Assembly (NCBI GenBank): GCA_002697705.1 | Contig: NZXL01000018.1 | Span: 3,034 to 9,538, forward strand | DNA length: 6,505 nucleotides | Origin: Methanobacteriota archaeon | Lineage (GTDB): Archaea; Thermoplasmatota; Poseidoniia; Poseidoniales; Poseidoniaceae | Direction: 5' to 3' | Shown: in pieces, positions 1-6,394 of the stretch | Layout of the letters: each line of letters begins with the position of its first letter | Position numbering within the stretch: the first letter of the stretch is position 1 | Notes under the pieces: model-generated | What the model saw: the letters and a program-made list of their open reading frames with translations, nothing else | Told to the model about the DNA's origin: nothing | Databases searched by the model: none | Program-made: the position numbers and the translations under genes

Positions 1-3000
1 AATTCGCCACCAGTAAAAGTGTGAGTTGTAACTTCGCCATCTAACTTAGAATAGCCTTTAGCGAAATCTGCCACTGCTGGGAGTCTAGTAATCTCAAGAG
101 TCAATTCAACCTCAGGATTGACAAACACATTGCTCAAAACACCGTCAGTAAATACGTATTGACCAGTGAAACTAACGCTGTCACCAGGATAGACAGAACC
201 TTTCCTAATGTCTCTAGAATATGGTGCATCAAGGTCATAGAATATTGGTGAAATCATCAAATCATTAACCAAATCACCTCTTACATCAAGTTGGATTCCG
301 TCATTATATCTCCATGATTGCCTAAAGGAAGATTCTGAGAATACTTGTGAGTTGTCTAAGTCTTTTATTGCAAATGATGGTGTATTAAATTGGCTAAATG
401 GTAGTCCCCAGTCCAATACAATCGGTAGGTCAAGATAAAATTCCGATTCAAATGGATCGATTAGAACGTTACCATTCTCATTTCTCATCTTGGCTTTAGA
501 GCTCCCATCTGGATTGGTTTGTAAAGTTATGAATGGGCTATCAGTCCATGCAGTATCATTTCTCGGGAAATACCAAATTACTGAATCATAACCACTTTCA
601 GCCGGTGCAAGGTCAACCATAATGTATTCAACATCTTTCCATCCATTTTGGTCTTCTGCTTCAACAATAAGGTGATACTCGTTTCCTGCAAACATAGTTT
701 GATTCCAAGTTCCTACTCCTTGAGGTGGATTTACTGGGAGATTATTGATAAATCTCTCACCCTCGGAATCTTCAATGAATAAATTCTTGATAGAAGGATA
801 ATCTAAATCCATGTTGATGTAAGTAATAATATCATTTTCTAATCCAGGGCCCCCGCCATCGATTGGATTACCGGCCAAATCATAACATTCAACCCAAAGA
901 CTGACTTTTCCTTTCAAACCGGAATTTGCATAATCGTTGTAAGAACCGGTATATGTTGCATTAGGAACTTGGCCATTTGATGTAGTTTGGATTTGTTGAT
1001 ATTCGGAGGCTTCAGCCAAGCCATTCAAATTATCATCATCGTCATTTTCCACCCATACATGCATTACTGCAGTAGCAGGAGGGGTCGGTAAATCACTAGC
1101 TATAATTCTAAAGTCTTGAGTGACACGAGGAGCAGCCCAACTTTCGTCATACAGATTTCGCCAATTTTCATCAAGACTTGGGTCACCTTCTCCAGAGTAT
1201 CTCTTGTAAAGTTGTATCCCTAGTAGATTAGGATCTAAAATATCCATGGTTACATTAAACTGGATTGCACAATCTTGATCTGGTTCATAGATGGTATCAG
1301 GACAAAGTAAATTGCCGTTAGAATAATCTTTCATCCTAAATCTATATGTTTCATTACCTGAAGCAAAGACTCCAAGGTCAATTGTCCAATCGATGACACC
1401 TCCAATAACTCCAGAGCGGTTAGCAATCTCATTCCATGAAACATTAGCAAATTCACCGTCTAATTGTACACTCTTCTCTTCAACAACCAAGAAGTAGGAG
1501 CTTGGGTCAGGACTTACTGTTGTATCTTCAAGTAGTATATCTCCTGAAATCCTAAAGAATTGATTTGAATATACCAAGTCTTGATTTTGAAGAACGTCTG
1601 CAGCATTATAAATCTCAAATTGATTGATTCCAGCATCATTCTCTACAGCGTTTCCAGTTGTAGGGTTGATAATTATACCTCCAAGCATACCAATAACACC
1701 ATCAGCAGCAACGGTTTCAGAGAAAATTGATACTTCAGAGGTATCATCCCATTCCCCGTTAACAGTAAATCTCCAAGTAATCTCTTTTCCTCCACTACTA
1801 CCAAATGGAACCGCTGTGGACGAGGTTTGAGATAATGTCAGTAAATTATTAGAATCATCTAATTCCGAAAAGCCCGTATTTGGATCATAAACAAAGGTCA
1901 AATCACCAGTAATTGATGAAAATCTCAATTGTGCAGATGAAAAAGTTGAACCAGTTGATGCTTGAACTTCGTGAGTAGTCTTGATTTCATAGAGTTCTCC
2001 GCTAGGATAAAGCCCTTCTTTATCACTGAGCCATGTTAGTGAAGAGTCGTACCCTGGAGCAGTAATAATCGATAAATTAGCTAGTTTAAAGCCTCCACCA
2101 CGTGAAGAAGTTGAAGTCATAGGGATGAATACATCACTTGACTGACTGGATTGAGATTCAGAAGCTACAAATTCTCTAAGCATTGAATCAAAACCTGTCG
2201 ATTCATTCAATGTGTGAGTAGATGTATAAATGGCATCTAAATCTGAAATTGTTACAAATCCAGCACCATCAGGATCGGGTTGAGAAATCTTTACGGCAAT
2301 ACGAACCCATTCAACTCCAAACTGATCTGTTTTGAAGGTTGGAGCCAATGGACTAGATACAATTAGATTCATCATATCGACACATTGTGATGAAAATTCT
2401 AATTCACTAAAATATTTATCAGAAACATCCATGCTAAAACCACATTCCATAGAAAAATTAGATGTAAAAACTAGATCTAATGAATAAGCATATGTGACAT
2501 TTTGTGAAACAATGGTATTATCGGATAAGTAAAAGTCAAAATAGTCAACATGAGTATATTTTGGAAGTATGAAGAAAGCCCCTGTGACATTTCCACTCAC
2601 GATATCAAGTTCCAGTTTCTCCTCAACAGAAGATTCGCTAACTCCATTTACTTCTCCAGACCAGAAATAATTCTGTCTACCATAGTCTCCTTGAGCAGGC
2701 TCTAATACCCCCCAATCGATTATACCGTCATTGGCTATATCGATAGATAAATCAGATGGATGGTGACCGAAATGTAAGTCTAGCCAAATATCTGGAATAT
2801 TACAACTTTCGTTTAGTTCGAGAGTTACTTCAAAATCAAAAATTGGATTTTCTAATTCTAAATATGTATCATTTGATAAATTTGCATAATGAGCCATAGA
2901 AGTAGAATTAATTGTGGCGTTATATAGGTTACACCTATCCATATCAGAAAAGGTGATTCCATATATCGGGTTAGAAAAGTAATCAACCATGTCTGTAGAA

Positions 3001-4568
3001 TCAATTTTCAGTACATTGGTTTCATTCGTTTGATTATTGAAGGTCCACACGCCATCAAAGATATTTAAATCACGTTTATTATCAAGATTAACGAAAGTAT
3101 CTCCCACTCTAGTACCTATATCATAACCATATAGACTGGGGGTAGAAACTCCTAAACTATCAGATGAAAATTTGAAGATGATTGAAATCATTGGATGGGC
3201 ATCTACATCAATACCCCACAACTCAATTACTGGCCCTTCAAGGTCTCTGAGTTGCGTACCATCGACTGAAATATATTGAGAAGATGCTGCGTCTTTAATA
3301 TCAATAATGATACTAGAATCACCTGGTTCATATGAATCGATGAATAATAGACCAAACCCATTTGGTTGCTTATCTGAAAAGTCACTCGGCACTTGCACAT
3401 TAGTAACTGTCATTTCACCTTCACTAGCGTATGATTCTCCAATTTGGAAGTCATCGATATACCAACCAGATTTATCTCCCCAAGCAATAGGTTGCTCAGT
3501 ATCAGTACTTTCCAAAACAAATTTTATTTTTACGTAATTACCTAGGTGTGGAGCTAAATTGGCTGCTAATTGTGCCCAACCATCTTGGTTGCTTGTAGAT
3601 ACTGAAGTACCTGCTAGACCATAGTTATTTGATGGGACGCCAAGGCAGTCACTAGAAATTAAATTCGCCGCAGGAGCAGAATCTTGGCGTAAGAAAAATC
3701 CATTTTGAGGCGATATACCTGATGAATATGGAATTGTGAATTGTAAATGATCATAGAAAGTACTAGAGCCAAAATTATCTGTTGGAGAAGATGCAATCTT
3801 TATGTAAGCACAATCTGAAAAGGTATAGTCTCCATTTGGCATAACATTCTTTCTTAGAGAATGCCAAGAGGAAAATCTTAGGTATGTGTCATTTAAATTA
3901 GGGTCTAAATATACTGAAGGAGATGTCATTTCAAAATAAAATGGGTTGTTTATATTTTCATTTGCATCTGTCGAATCATCGGTATAATCAGCATCTTCAA
4001 AGGTTGTACCCCAGCACATTTGACCAGAAGCACATGCGTCAGGGCCTGCATTAGCATTTCTACCAGATTTCTGGCCATATTGCCAAGTTAAAGGATCTCC
4101 AGTCTCATCATGGTCTTGCCCTAGCCCGAATGATGAAGCATTCGAAAAGCCGGATATATTGGTTTCAAAGTCAGTGATAAAAGACTCGGAATTAAAACTT
4201 AAAGGAGTAGGAGCCCCATTATCATCTTGGTATGTAAAGTTGGAAATGTTATCATAAGATGTAGCTTGATTATTTAGTATTGGATCCCAAATTGGCAAAC
4301 CAGATTCTACGCCAACTCTAGTATGGCCTGCCATAATAATTGGGTCGGTAGATACCTCGAGAGAGGCGTAGGTAATTGTCTCATCGGAAGGAACTGAAAA
4401 GCCACCTTCGGAGGTATTTACAGTATTCACTCCATCCTTGAATTGGATTACTACTTCTGATGAACCATCAGAAAAAGTACTGATTGAAGTTGCTGCTGCA
4501 AAGGGCATTAAAATCATTAATAGTGTCAAAAAAATAGAGGTCTTAATACGTTCATTTCCGGCCAACAT
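1..4568 (-). CDS. Giant secreted multi-domain surface protein, C-terminus cut by the window edge
   Basis: A minus-strand frame stays open from an ATG at 4568 to the left edge: 1521 full codons plus two bases. I checked it line by line for in-frame stops and found none. Residues 1-26 form a Sec signal peptide (R7 and K9, then a hydrophobic core, then FAAA). Visible segments are an N-terminal beta region (about 30-110), a jelly-roll/MAM-like or cleaved-adhesin-like region ending in WYIDDFQIG at 369-377, a second beta-rich region (about 380-500), an 'ANDGIIDW' motif at 612-619, further beta-sandwich segments, an EF-hand-like loop at 1178-1189, and an Ig-like segment near the edge with YPGDSVSF. 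The protein is rich in D, N, S and T, poor in K and R, and has about 25 N-X-S/T sequons. Scattered Cys, such as C179 and C185, could form disulfides. This composition fits an exported, glycosylated archaeal surface protein. No catalytic site was recognised, and the C-terminal anchor, if any, lies outside. Ligand and exact role are unknown. Confidence 0.85.
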   Translation of the reverse strand, partial: MLAGNERIKTSIFLTLLMILMPFAAATSISTFSDGSSEVVIQFKDGVNTVNTSEGGFSVPSDETITYASLEVSTDPIIMAGHTRVGVESGLPIWDPILNNQATSYDNISNFTYQDDNGAPTPLSFNSESFITDFETNISGFSNASSFGLGQDHDETGDPLTWQYGQKSGRNANAGPDACASGQMCWGTTFEDADYTDDSTDANENINNPFYFEMTSPSVYLDPNLNDTYLRFSSWHSLRKNVMPNGDYTFSDCAYIKIASSPTDNFGSSTFYDHLQFTIPYSSGISPQNGFFLRQDSAPAANLISSDCLGVPSNNYGLAGTSVSTSNQDGWAQLAANLAPHLGNYVKIKFVLESTDTEQPIAWGDKSGWYIDDFQIGESYASEGEMTVTNVQVPSDFSDKQPNGFGLLFIDSYEPGDSSIIIDIKDAASSQYISVDGTQLRDLEGPVIELWGIDVDAHPMISIIFKFSSDSLGVSTPSLYGYDIGTRVGDTFVNLDNKRDLNIFDGVWTFNNQTNETNVLKIDSTDMVDYFSNPIYGITFSDMDRCNLYNATINSTSMAHYANLSNDTYLELENPIFDFEVTLELNESCNIPDIWLDLHFGHHPSDLSIDIANDGIIDWGVLEPAQGDYGRQNYFWSGEVNGVSESSVEEKLELDIVSGNVTGAFFILPKYTHVDYFDFYLSDNTIVSQNVTYAYSLDLVFTSNFSMECGFSMDVSDKYFSELEFSSQCVDMMNLIVSSPLAPTFKTDQFGVEWVRIAVKISQPDPDGAGFVTISDLDAIYTSTHTLNESTGFDSMLREFVASESQSSQSSDVFIPMTSTSSRGGGFKLANLSIITAPGYDSSLTWLSDKEGLYPSGELYEIKTTHEVQASTGSTFSSAQLRFSSITGDLTFVYDPNTGFSELDDSNNLLTLSQTSSTAVPFGSSGGKEITWRFTVNGEWDDTSEVSIFSETVAADGVIGMLGGIIINPTTGNAVENDAGINQFEIYNAADVLQNQDLVYSNQFFRISGDILLEDTTVSPDPSSYFLVVEEKSVQLDGEFANVSWNEIANRSGVIGGVIDWTIDLGVFASGNETYRFRMKDYSNGNLLCPDTIYEPDQDCAIQFNVTMDILDPNLLGIQLYKRYSGEGDPSLDENWRNLYDESWAAPRVTQDFRIIASDLPTPPATAVMHVWVENDDDDNLNGLAEASEYQQIQTTSNGQVPNATYTGSYNDYANSGLKGKVSLWVECYDLAGNPIDGGGPGLENDIITYINMDLDYPSIKNLFIEDSEGERFINNLPVNPPQGVGTWNQTMFAGNEYHLIVEAEDQNGWKDVEYIMVDLAPAESGYDSVIWYFPRNDTAWTDSPFITLQTNPDGSSKAKMRNENGNVLIDPFESEFYLDLPIVLDWGLPFSQFNTPSFAIKDLDNSQVFSESSFRQSWRYNDGIQLDVRGDLVNDLMISPIFYDLDAPYSRDIRKGSVYPGDSVSFTGQYVFTDGVLSNVFVNPEVELTLEITRLPAVADFAKGYSKLDGEVTTHTFTGGE
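1002..1037 (-). other. EF-hand-like calcium-binding loop in the surface protein
   Basis: Residues 1178-1189 read DDNLNGLAEASE, just after two more Asp (1176-1177). The loop has D at position 1, N at 3, N at 5, G at 6, E at 9 and E at 12, which fits the 12-residue EF-hand/dockerin-type calcium loop. Position 8 is Ala where a branched hydrophobic residue is usual. Flanking sequence is beta-rich rather than helical, so it may be a lone calcium loop in an extracellular beta domain. Calcium binding is inferred. Confidence 0.5.
3438..4196 (-). other. Jelly-roll (MAM/cleaved-adhesin-like) domain within the surface protein
   Basis: Residues about 125-377 contain a stretch with 'YLRFSSWHSL' and later 'SGWYIDDFQIG'. 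Family knowledge: a Trp-rich strand near the start and a closing W-Y-I-D-D-F strand are typical of the extracellular jelly-roll domains seen in MAM, cleaved-adhesin and immune-inhibitor-A C-terminal modules, which bind carbohydrate or protein ligands. The segment also has C179 and C185, six residues apart, and further Cys that may be paired. Boundaries are estimates from the motif positions; the ligand cannot be told from sequence. Confidence 0.55.
4491..4568 (-). other. Signal peptide of the giant surface protein
   Basis: Residues 1-26 have a charged n-region (R7, K9), a hydrophobic h-region from about I12 to F23 and a small-residue c-region, A24-A25-A26, followed by T27-S28. This matches the AXA rule of Sec signal peptidase I, so cleavage is most likely after A26. 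There is no Cys at the site, so a lipoprotein is unlikely. There is no second hydrophobic helix just downstream. Confidence 0.75.
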
Positions 4569-4571
4569 TAC

Positions 4572-4578
4572 ATCACCT
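4572..4578 (-). promoter_or_regulatory. Shine-Dalgarno site of the giant surface gene
   Basis: On the minus strand AGGTGAT lies three bases before the ATG at 4568. It is complementary to the archaeal 16S rRNA 3' end (AUCACCUCC), and it supports this ATG over the later in-frame ATGs at codons 18 and 21, which fall inside the signal peptide. An ATG-TAA start-stop overlaps the end of the site. Confidence 0.7.
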
Positions 4579-4603
4579 GCTCCCCTTCCACTAGGTCTAT
4601 ACC

Positions 4604-4635
4604 TAAAATGCATCGCCTTTTTGGAGGTAAAATGC
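4604..4635 (-). repeat. Pair of GCATTTTA direct repeats upstream of the surface gene
   Basis: Two exact eight-base copies start 24 bases apart, at 4604-4611 and 4628-4635, in the same orientation, about 35 and 60 bases before the surface gene start. They could be AT-rich promoter or regulator-binding elements, but an eight-base match in AT-rich DNA can arise by chance. Confidence 0.3.
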
Positions 4636-4667
4636 TCGACAAATTCAGTTAATAAGATGATTTCGAA

Positions 4668-5339
4668 TCAAAGTTCTACTTCATATTTCATGGCCAAGGC
4701 TTCATTACAAAGAATGCTCATCCCGCCTGCCCTTTGTTCACTTTTTTCTAACCATTCTTGATTGGCCACTGTTGTAGGCCGATTGGGACCTAAGGCATCG
4801 CAAACTTCAACTCCAACACTAATATCATAGGTGCCAAGTTCTCTTGCCATATCTATGATATATCTTTTGTCAAATGACAATAGTGGCCTCAAGGGAGTCA
4901 ATTGTGACATTTGCTCGATTGCGCCCATGTTGCCTAGAGTTTGAGATGAAACCTGGCCTAGGTTTTCACCAGTAAGGATATGAGTCGCCCCTTTTTCTTT
5001 GCCGATAATATCGCCAATTAGATGAAACATTCTTTTCATATGAATGAAATATTCTGTGTGAGCCCAATGTTCTGTAAACTTGGCCAGTTGTTGTGCAATG
5101 GGGATGATTGTAATATTTCTATCCAAGTTTTTTTGAGCCAATTTACCTAACTCCCCCTCCATCGATAAAAGATGCCTCATCAATGCTATGGCTTTCTCCT
5201 CGGCTTGTGGCCCTGTGATCTCTTCTTGACTGAAATGAAGGCAATGAATAGTCCAGCCTTGTTTCAGCATTCTAGCGACTGCAACAGGAGAATCGATACC
5301 TCCAGAAACAAGAGCGATGCAAACTTTTGATTCGTCCAC
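4668..5339 (-). CDS. ThiI-type PP-loop sulfurtransferase domain protein lacking the THUMP part
   Basis: The 223-residue product matches the C-terminal ATP-pyrophosphatase domain of ThiI, the enzyme that adenylates and thiolates U8 of tRNA and, in some organisms, supplies sulfur for thiazole synthesis. The PP-loop SGGIDS is at 12-17, followed by PVA. The family hallmarks TGENLGQVSSQTL (123-135) and LRPLLSFDK (150-158) are intact, and GTYDISV follows. C180 in 'VEVC' sits where the active-site Cys of ThiI is expected, but the usual paired Cys is reduced to one. Full ThiI is about 390-480 residues with N-terminal NFLD and THUMP domains, which are absent here. No start codon other than GTG 5339 is possible: the frame upstream runs only to a TAA at 5439-5441 without ATG, GTG or TTG, and the next ATG follows the PP-loop. 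AAGGGG lies one base before GTG, too close for a normal ribosome site, so the mRNA may be nearly leaderless. It is transcribed divergently from the thioesterase. Substrate remains uncertain. Confidence 0.85.
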   Translation of the reverse strand: MDESKVCIALVSGGIDSPVAVARMLKQGWTIHCLHFSQEEITGPQAEEKAIALMRHLLSMEGELGKLAQKNLDRNITIIPIAQQLAKFTEHWAHTEYFIHMKRMFHLIGDIIGKEKGATHILTGENLGQVSSQTLGNMGAIEQMSQLTPLRPLLSFDKRYIIDMARELGTYDISVGVEVCDALGPNRPTTVANQEWLEKSEQRAGGMSILCNEALAMKYEVEL

Positions 5340-5385
5340 ACCCCTTGGAATCTCTTGGCATTGATGAAACCATCCTTTGAAATGC

Positions 5386-5425
5386 TCTTGAAGGTATGAG
5401 TTCTTGAAGGATGGCCTCTTGGGAG
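5386..5425 (+). repeat. Short phased direct repeats (TCTTGAAGG) before the thioesterase
   Basis: TCTTGAAGG occurs exactly at 5386-5394 and 5402-5410, and a weaker copy, TCTTGGGAG, is at 5417-5425. Copies start 16 and 15 bases apart. A TCTTGG core is also at 5353. A related AGGTATG pair is at 5392-5398 and 5427-5433. The array may be a small tandem duplication or operator half-sites; the last copy includes the likely ribosome site of the thioesterase. Confidence 0.45.
5421..5425 (+). promoter_or_regulatory. Ribosome binding site that decides the thioesterase start
   Basis: GGGAG ends five bases before the ATG at 5431. An in-frame TTG at 5404 would add nine residues and has AAGGT eight bases upstream. 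ATG 5431 is preferred because of the better codon and because it leaves a normal-length N-terminus, 16 residues before the PGDTN motif. Confidence 0.55.
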
Positions 5426-5430
5426 TAGGT

Positions 5431-5892
5431 ATGGAGCCTTATTCCAAAGAACCTGTGACTTTGATTGAACACATTTTTCCTGGTGATACAAACGACCATG
5501 ACACCCTATTTGGGGGAAGACTATTGTCGGTAATGGATAAGGCTGGCGGAATTGCTTGCTCTAAATTTGCACACAGAGAATTCGTAACCATTTCCATTGA
5601 TACATTGAAATTTATCGCCCCTGCAAGGCAAGGTGACTTGTTAGAAGTAACAGGAAAGGTTGTATTTACAAGCAGCCATACTGCATGTACAAAAGTAACT
5701 GCAATGGCAGTCAATAAAGCCACTTGGGAGAAAAAGAAAATATGTGAAGGTTTCTTCTTCTTTGTTGCGATTGATTCTATGATGAGGCCGATTCCAATTC
5801 CTCAATTGGTAGTAGAAAACGATGACGAACAACTCGACTGGGACAAAGCAGCACATATCAGAGAACAAATGCTTTCACAGAAAGAAAACTAG
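5431..5892 (+). CDS. Hotdog-fold acyl-CoA thioesterase (YciA/BFIT/ACOT7-type)
   Basis: The 153-residue product is a single-hotdog acyl-CoA thioesterase, which hydrolyses fatty acyl-CoA to free acid and CoA in the cytoplasm. The signature PGDTNDHDTLFGG is at 17-29 and MDKAGG at 35-40; by family comparison N21 and D36 are the likely catalytic pair. 'VTISIDTLKFIAPARQGDLLEV' gives the central strands and 'FFFFVAID' the last one. Members often have N-x-x-G here, as in NHHGTLFGG, whereas this one has NDHD, so Gly is replaced by Asp24. Length fits one hotdog domain, and these enzymes usually work as hexamers. The C-terminal tail is acidic and charged. The gene is divergent from the PP-loop gene and is followed after 39 bases by the GTPase-like gene, so it probably leads a small operon. 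Preferred chain length cannot be read from sequence. Confidence 0.88.
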   Translation: MEPYSKEPVTLIEHIFPGDTNDHDTLFGGRLLSVMDKAGGIACSKFAHREFVTISIDTLKFIAPARQGDLLEVTGKVVFTSSHTACTKVTAMAVNKATWEKKKICEGFFFFVAIDSMMRPIPIPQLVVENDDEQLDWDKAAHIREQMLSQKEN

Positions 5893-5931
5893 TACCCCTA
5901 AATTCATTTGTAGAACCTCGGTCGCGGTATT

Positions 5932-6393
5932 ATGCCTGTACTGAACATAGCAATGTTTGGAAGCGATGAATTGGCCAAGGAGATCGCCAAACCAACCGAC
6001 CAAAGAGATGTACATACTTATGTTCACAAAGAAAATGGCCCTGAAGGAGCAAGAATTCTTTCTCTAATAAGACCGGCAAAATATCCTGAGAGACTGCGCC
6101 CTTTCCTAAATGCATTATCAGCAGCAAGAGTGGGAATTATTGAAGTCACGGCTATTGATGCTACGCTTGGAGAGGCTCTAGTTGCATTTGCAAGTTCGAA
6201 GATATTCCGTGGTATTGCAATCATCAAGTCACTTGATGGTTCTTGGATTGATGAAGACCAAGTTAAAATGCTATTCAAACAAGCAGGACTTGAAAAGTGG
6301 GTCTTTGCGACCGAAGACGGAATTGAACTAAGAACTCAATTATATGAAGAAAGAGAAATACCAGAAATGGAAGAACAATTAATAGACTATTAA
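5932..6393 (+). CDS. Degenerate GTPase-like protein resembling archaeal SelB/EF-Tu-like paralogs
   Basis: This 153-residue protein starts with a beta strand, LNIAMFG (4-10), then SDELAKEIAK. In an EF-Tu/SelB GTPase the P-loop would follow the first strand, but no GxxxxGK[ST] is present. 'LSLIRPAKYPERLRPFLNALSAA' lies where DTPGH and the switch II helix would be, followed by 'VGIIEVTAIDATLGEALVAF' in place of the 'ADxAILVVDAxxG' strand, and 'GIAIIK' near the NKxD strand, without NKxD. I recognise this pattern from short euryarchaeal EF-Tu/SelB-like paralogs that have lost nucleotide-binding motifs; this is from memory and not a search. Domains 2 and 3 are absent. The C-terminal end is acidic. 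The upstream ribosome site is weak (only a GCGGT-like stretch). The stop lies one base before the riboflavin synthase start, which suggests translational coupling. Function is unknown; GTP hydrolysis looks unlikely. Confidence 0.75.
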   Translation: MPVLNIAMFGSDELAKEIAKPTDQRDVHTYVHKENGPEGARILSLIRPAKYPERLRPFLNALSAARVGIIEVTAIDATLGEALVAFASSKIFRGIAIIKSLDGSWIDEDQVKMLFKQAGLEKWVFATEDGIELRTQLYEEREIPEMEEQLIDY

Positions 6394-6394
6394 G

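Larger units (their letters stand above)
4569..4667 (-). promoter_or_regulatory. Leader and probable promoter region of the surface gene
   Basis: These 99 bases separate the stop of the PP-loop gene from the start of the surface gene on the same strand. They are long enough for an independent promoter, and the genes need not be co-transcribed. The octamer GCATTTTA occurs twice on the minus strand (4628-4635 and 4604-4611). A T-rich stretch lies around the second copy, but no clear TATA/BRE pair and no hairpin terminator with a T-tract could be found. The promoter assignment is an inference from position. Confidence 0.35.
5340..5430. promoter_or_regulatory. Divergent intergenic region between the PP-loop and thioesterase genes
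   Basis: These 91 bases lie between two head-to-head genes and must hold at least the start signals of both. I could not find a convincing TATA box or bacterial -35/-10 pair on either strand. The right half contains the TCTTGAAGG repeats, which lie close to or under the thioesterase start signals. Confidence 0.45.

Noticed and set aside
1624..1830. Short plus-strand open frame (68 codons)
   Set aside because: It lies wholly antisense to the continuous surface-protein frame, has no family motif, and is best explained as a shadow.
3307..3537. Short plus-strand open frame (76 codons)
   Set aside because: It is antisense to the well-supported WYIDDF region of the surface protein and encodes no recognisable domain.
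1..4568. Frameshift or pseudogene in the giant gene
   Set aside because: The frame was followed through every line without a stop, and protein character is uniform from signal peptide to the edge.
4659..4671. Palindrome-like GATTTCGAATC at the end of the PP-loop gene as a terminator
   Set aside because: The stem is only four pairs and is not followed by a T-tract on the minus strand.
4438..4761. Plus-strand open frame of 107 codons across the 4569-4667 gap
   Set aside because: It is antisense to the surface gene signal peptide and to the end of the PP-loop gene, and its composition reflects those genes.
5439..5868. Minus-strand open frames under the thioesterase
   Set aside because: They are complementary to a gene with clear hotdog motifs and show no motifs of their own.
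5893..5931. Hairpin or promoter in the gap between thioesterase and GTPase-like gene
   Set aside because: The ACC/GGT pairing around 5915-5928 is too short, and the AT-rich TAAATT at 5899-5904 is too weak to call a promoter.
5930..6278. Minus-strand open frames under the GTPase-like gene
   Set aside because: They are antisense to the coding frame that is coupled to ribE, and have no recognisable features.
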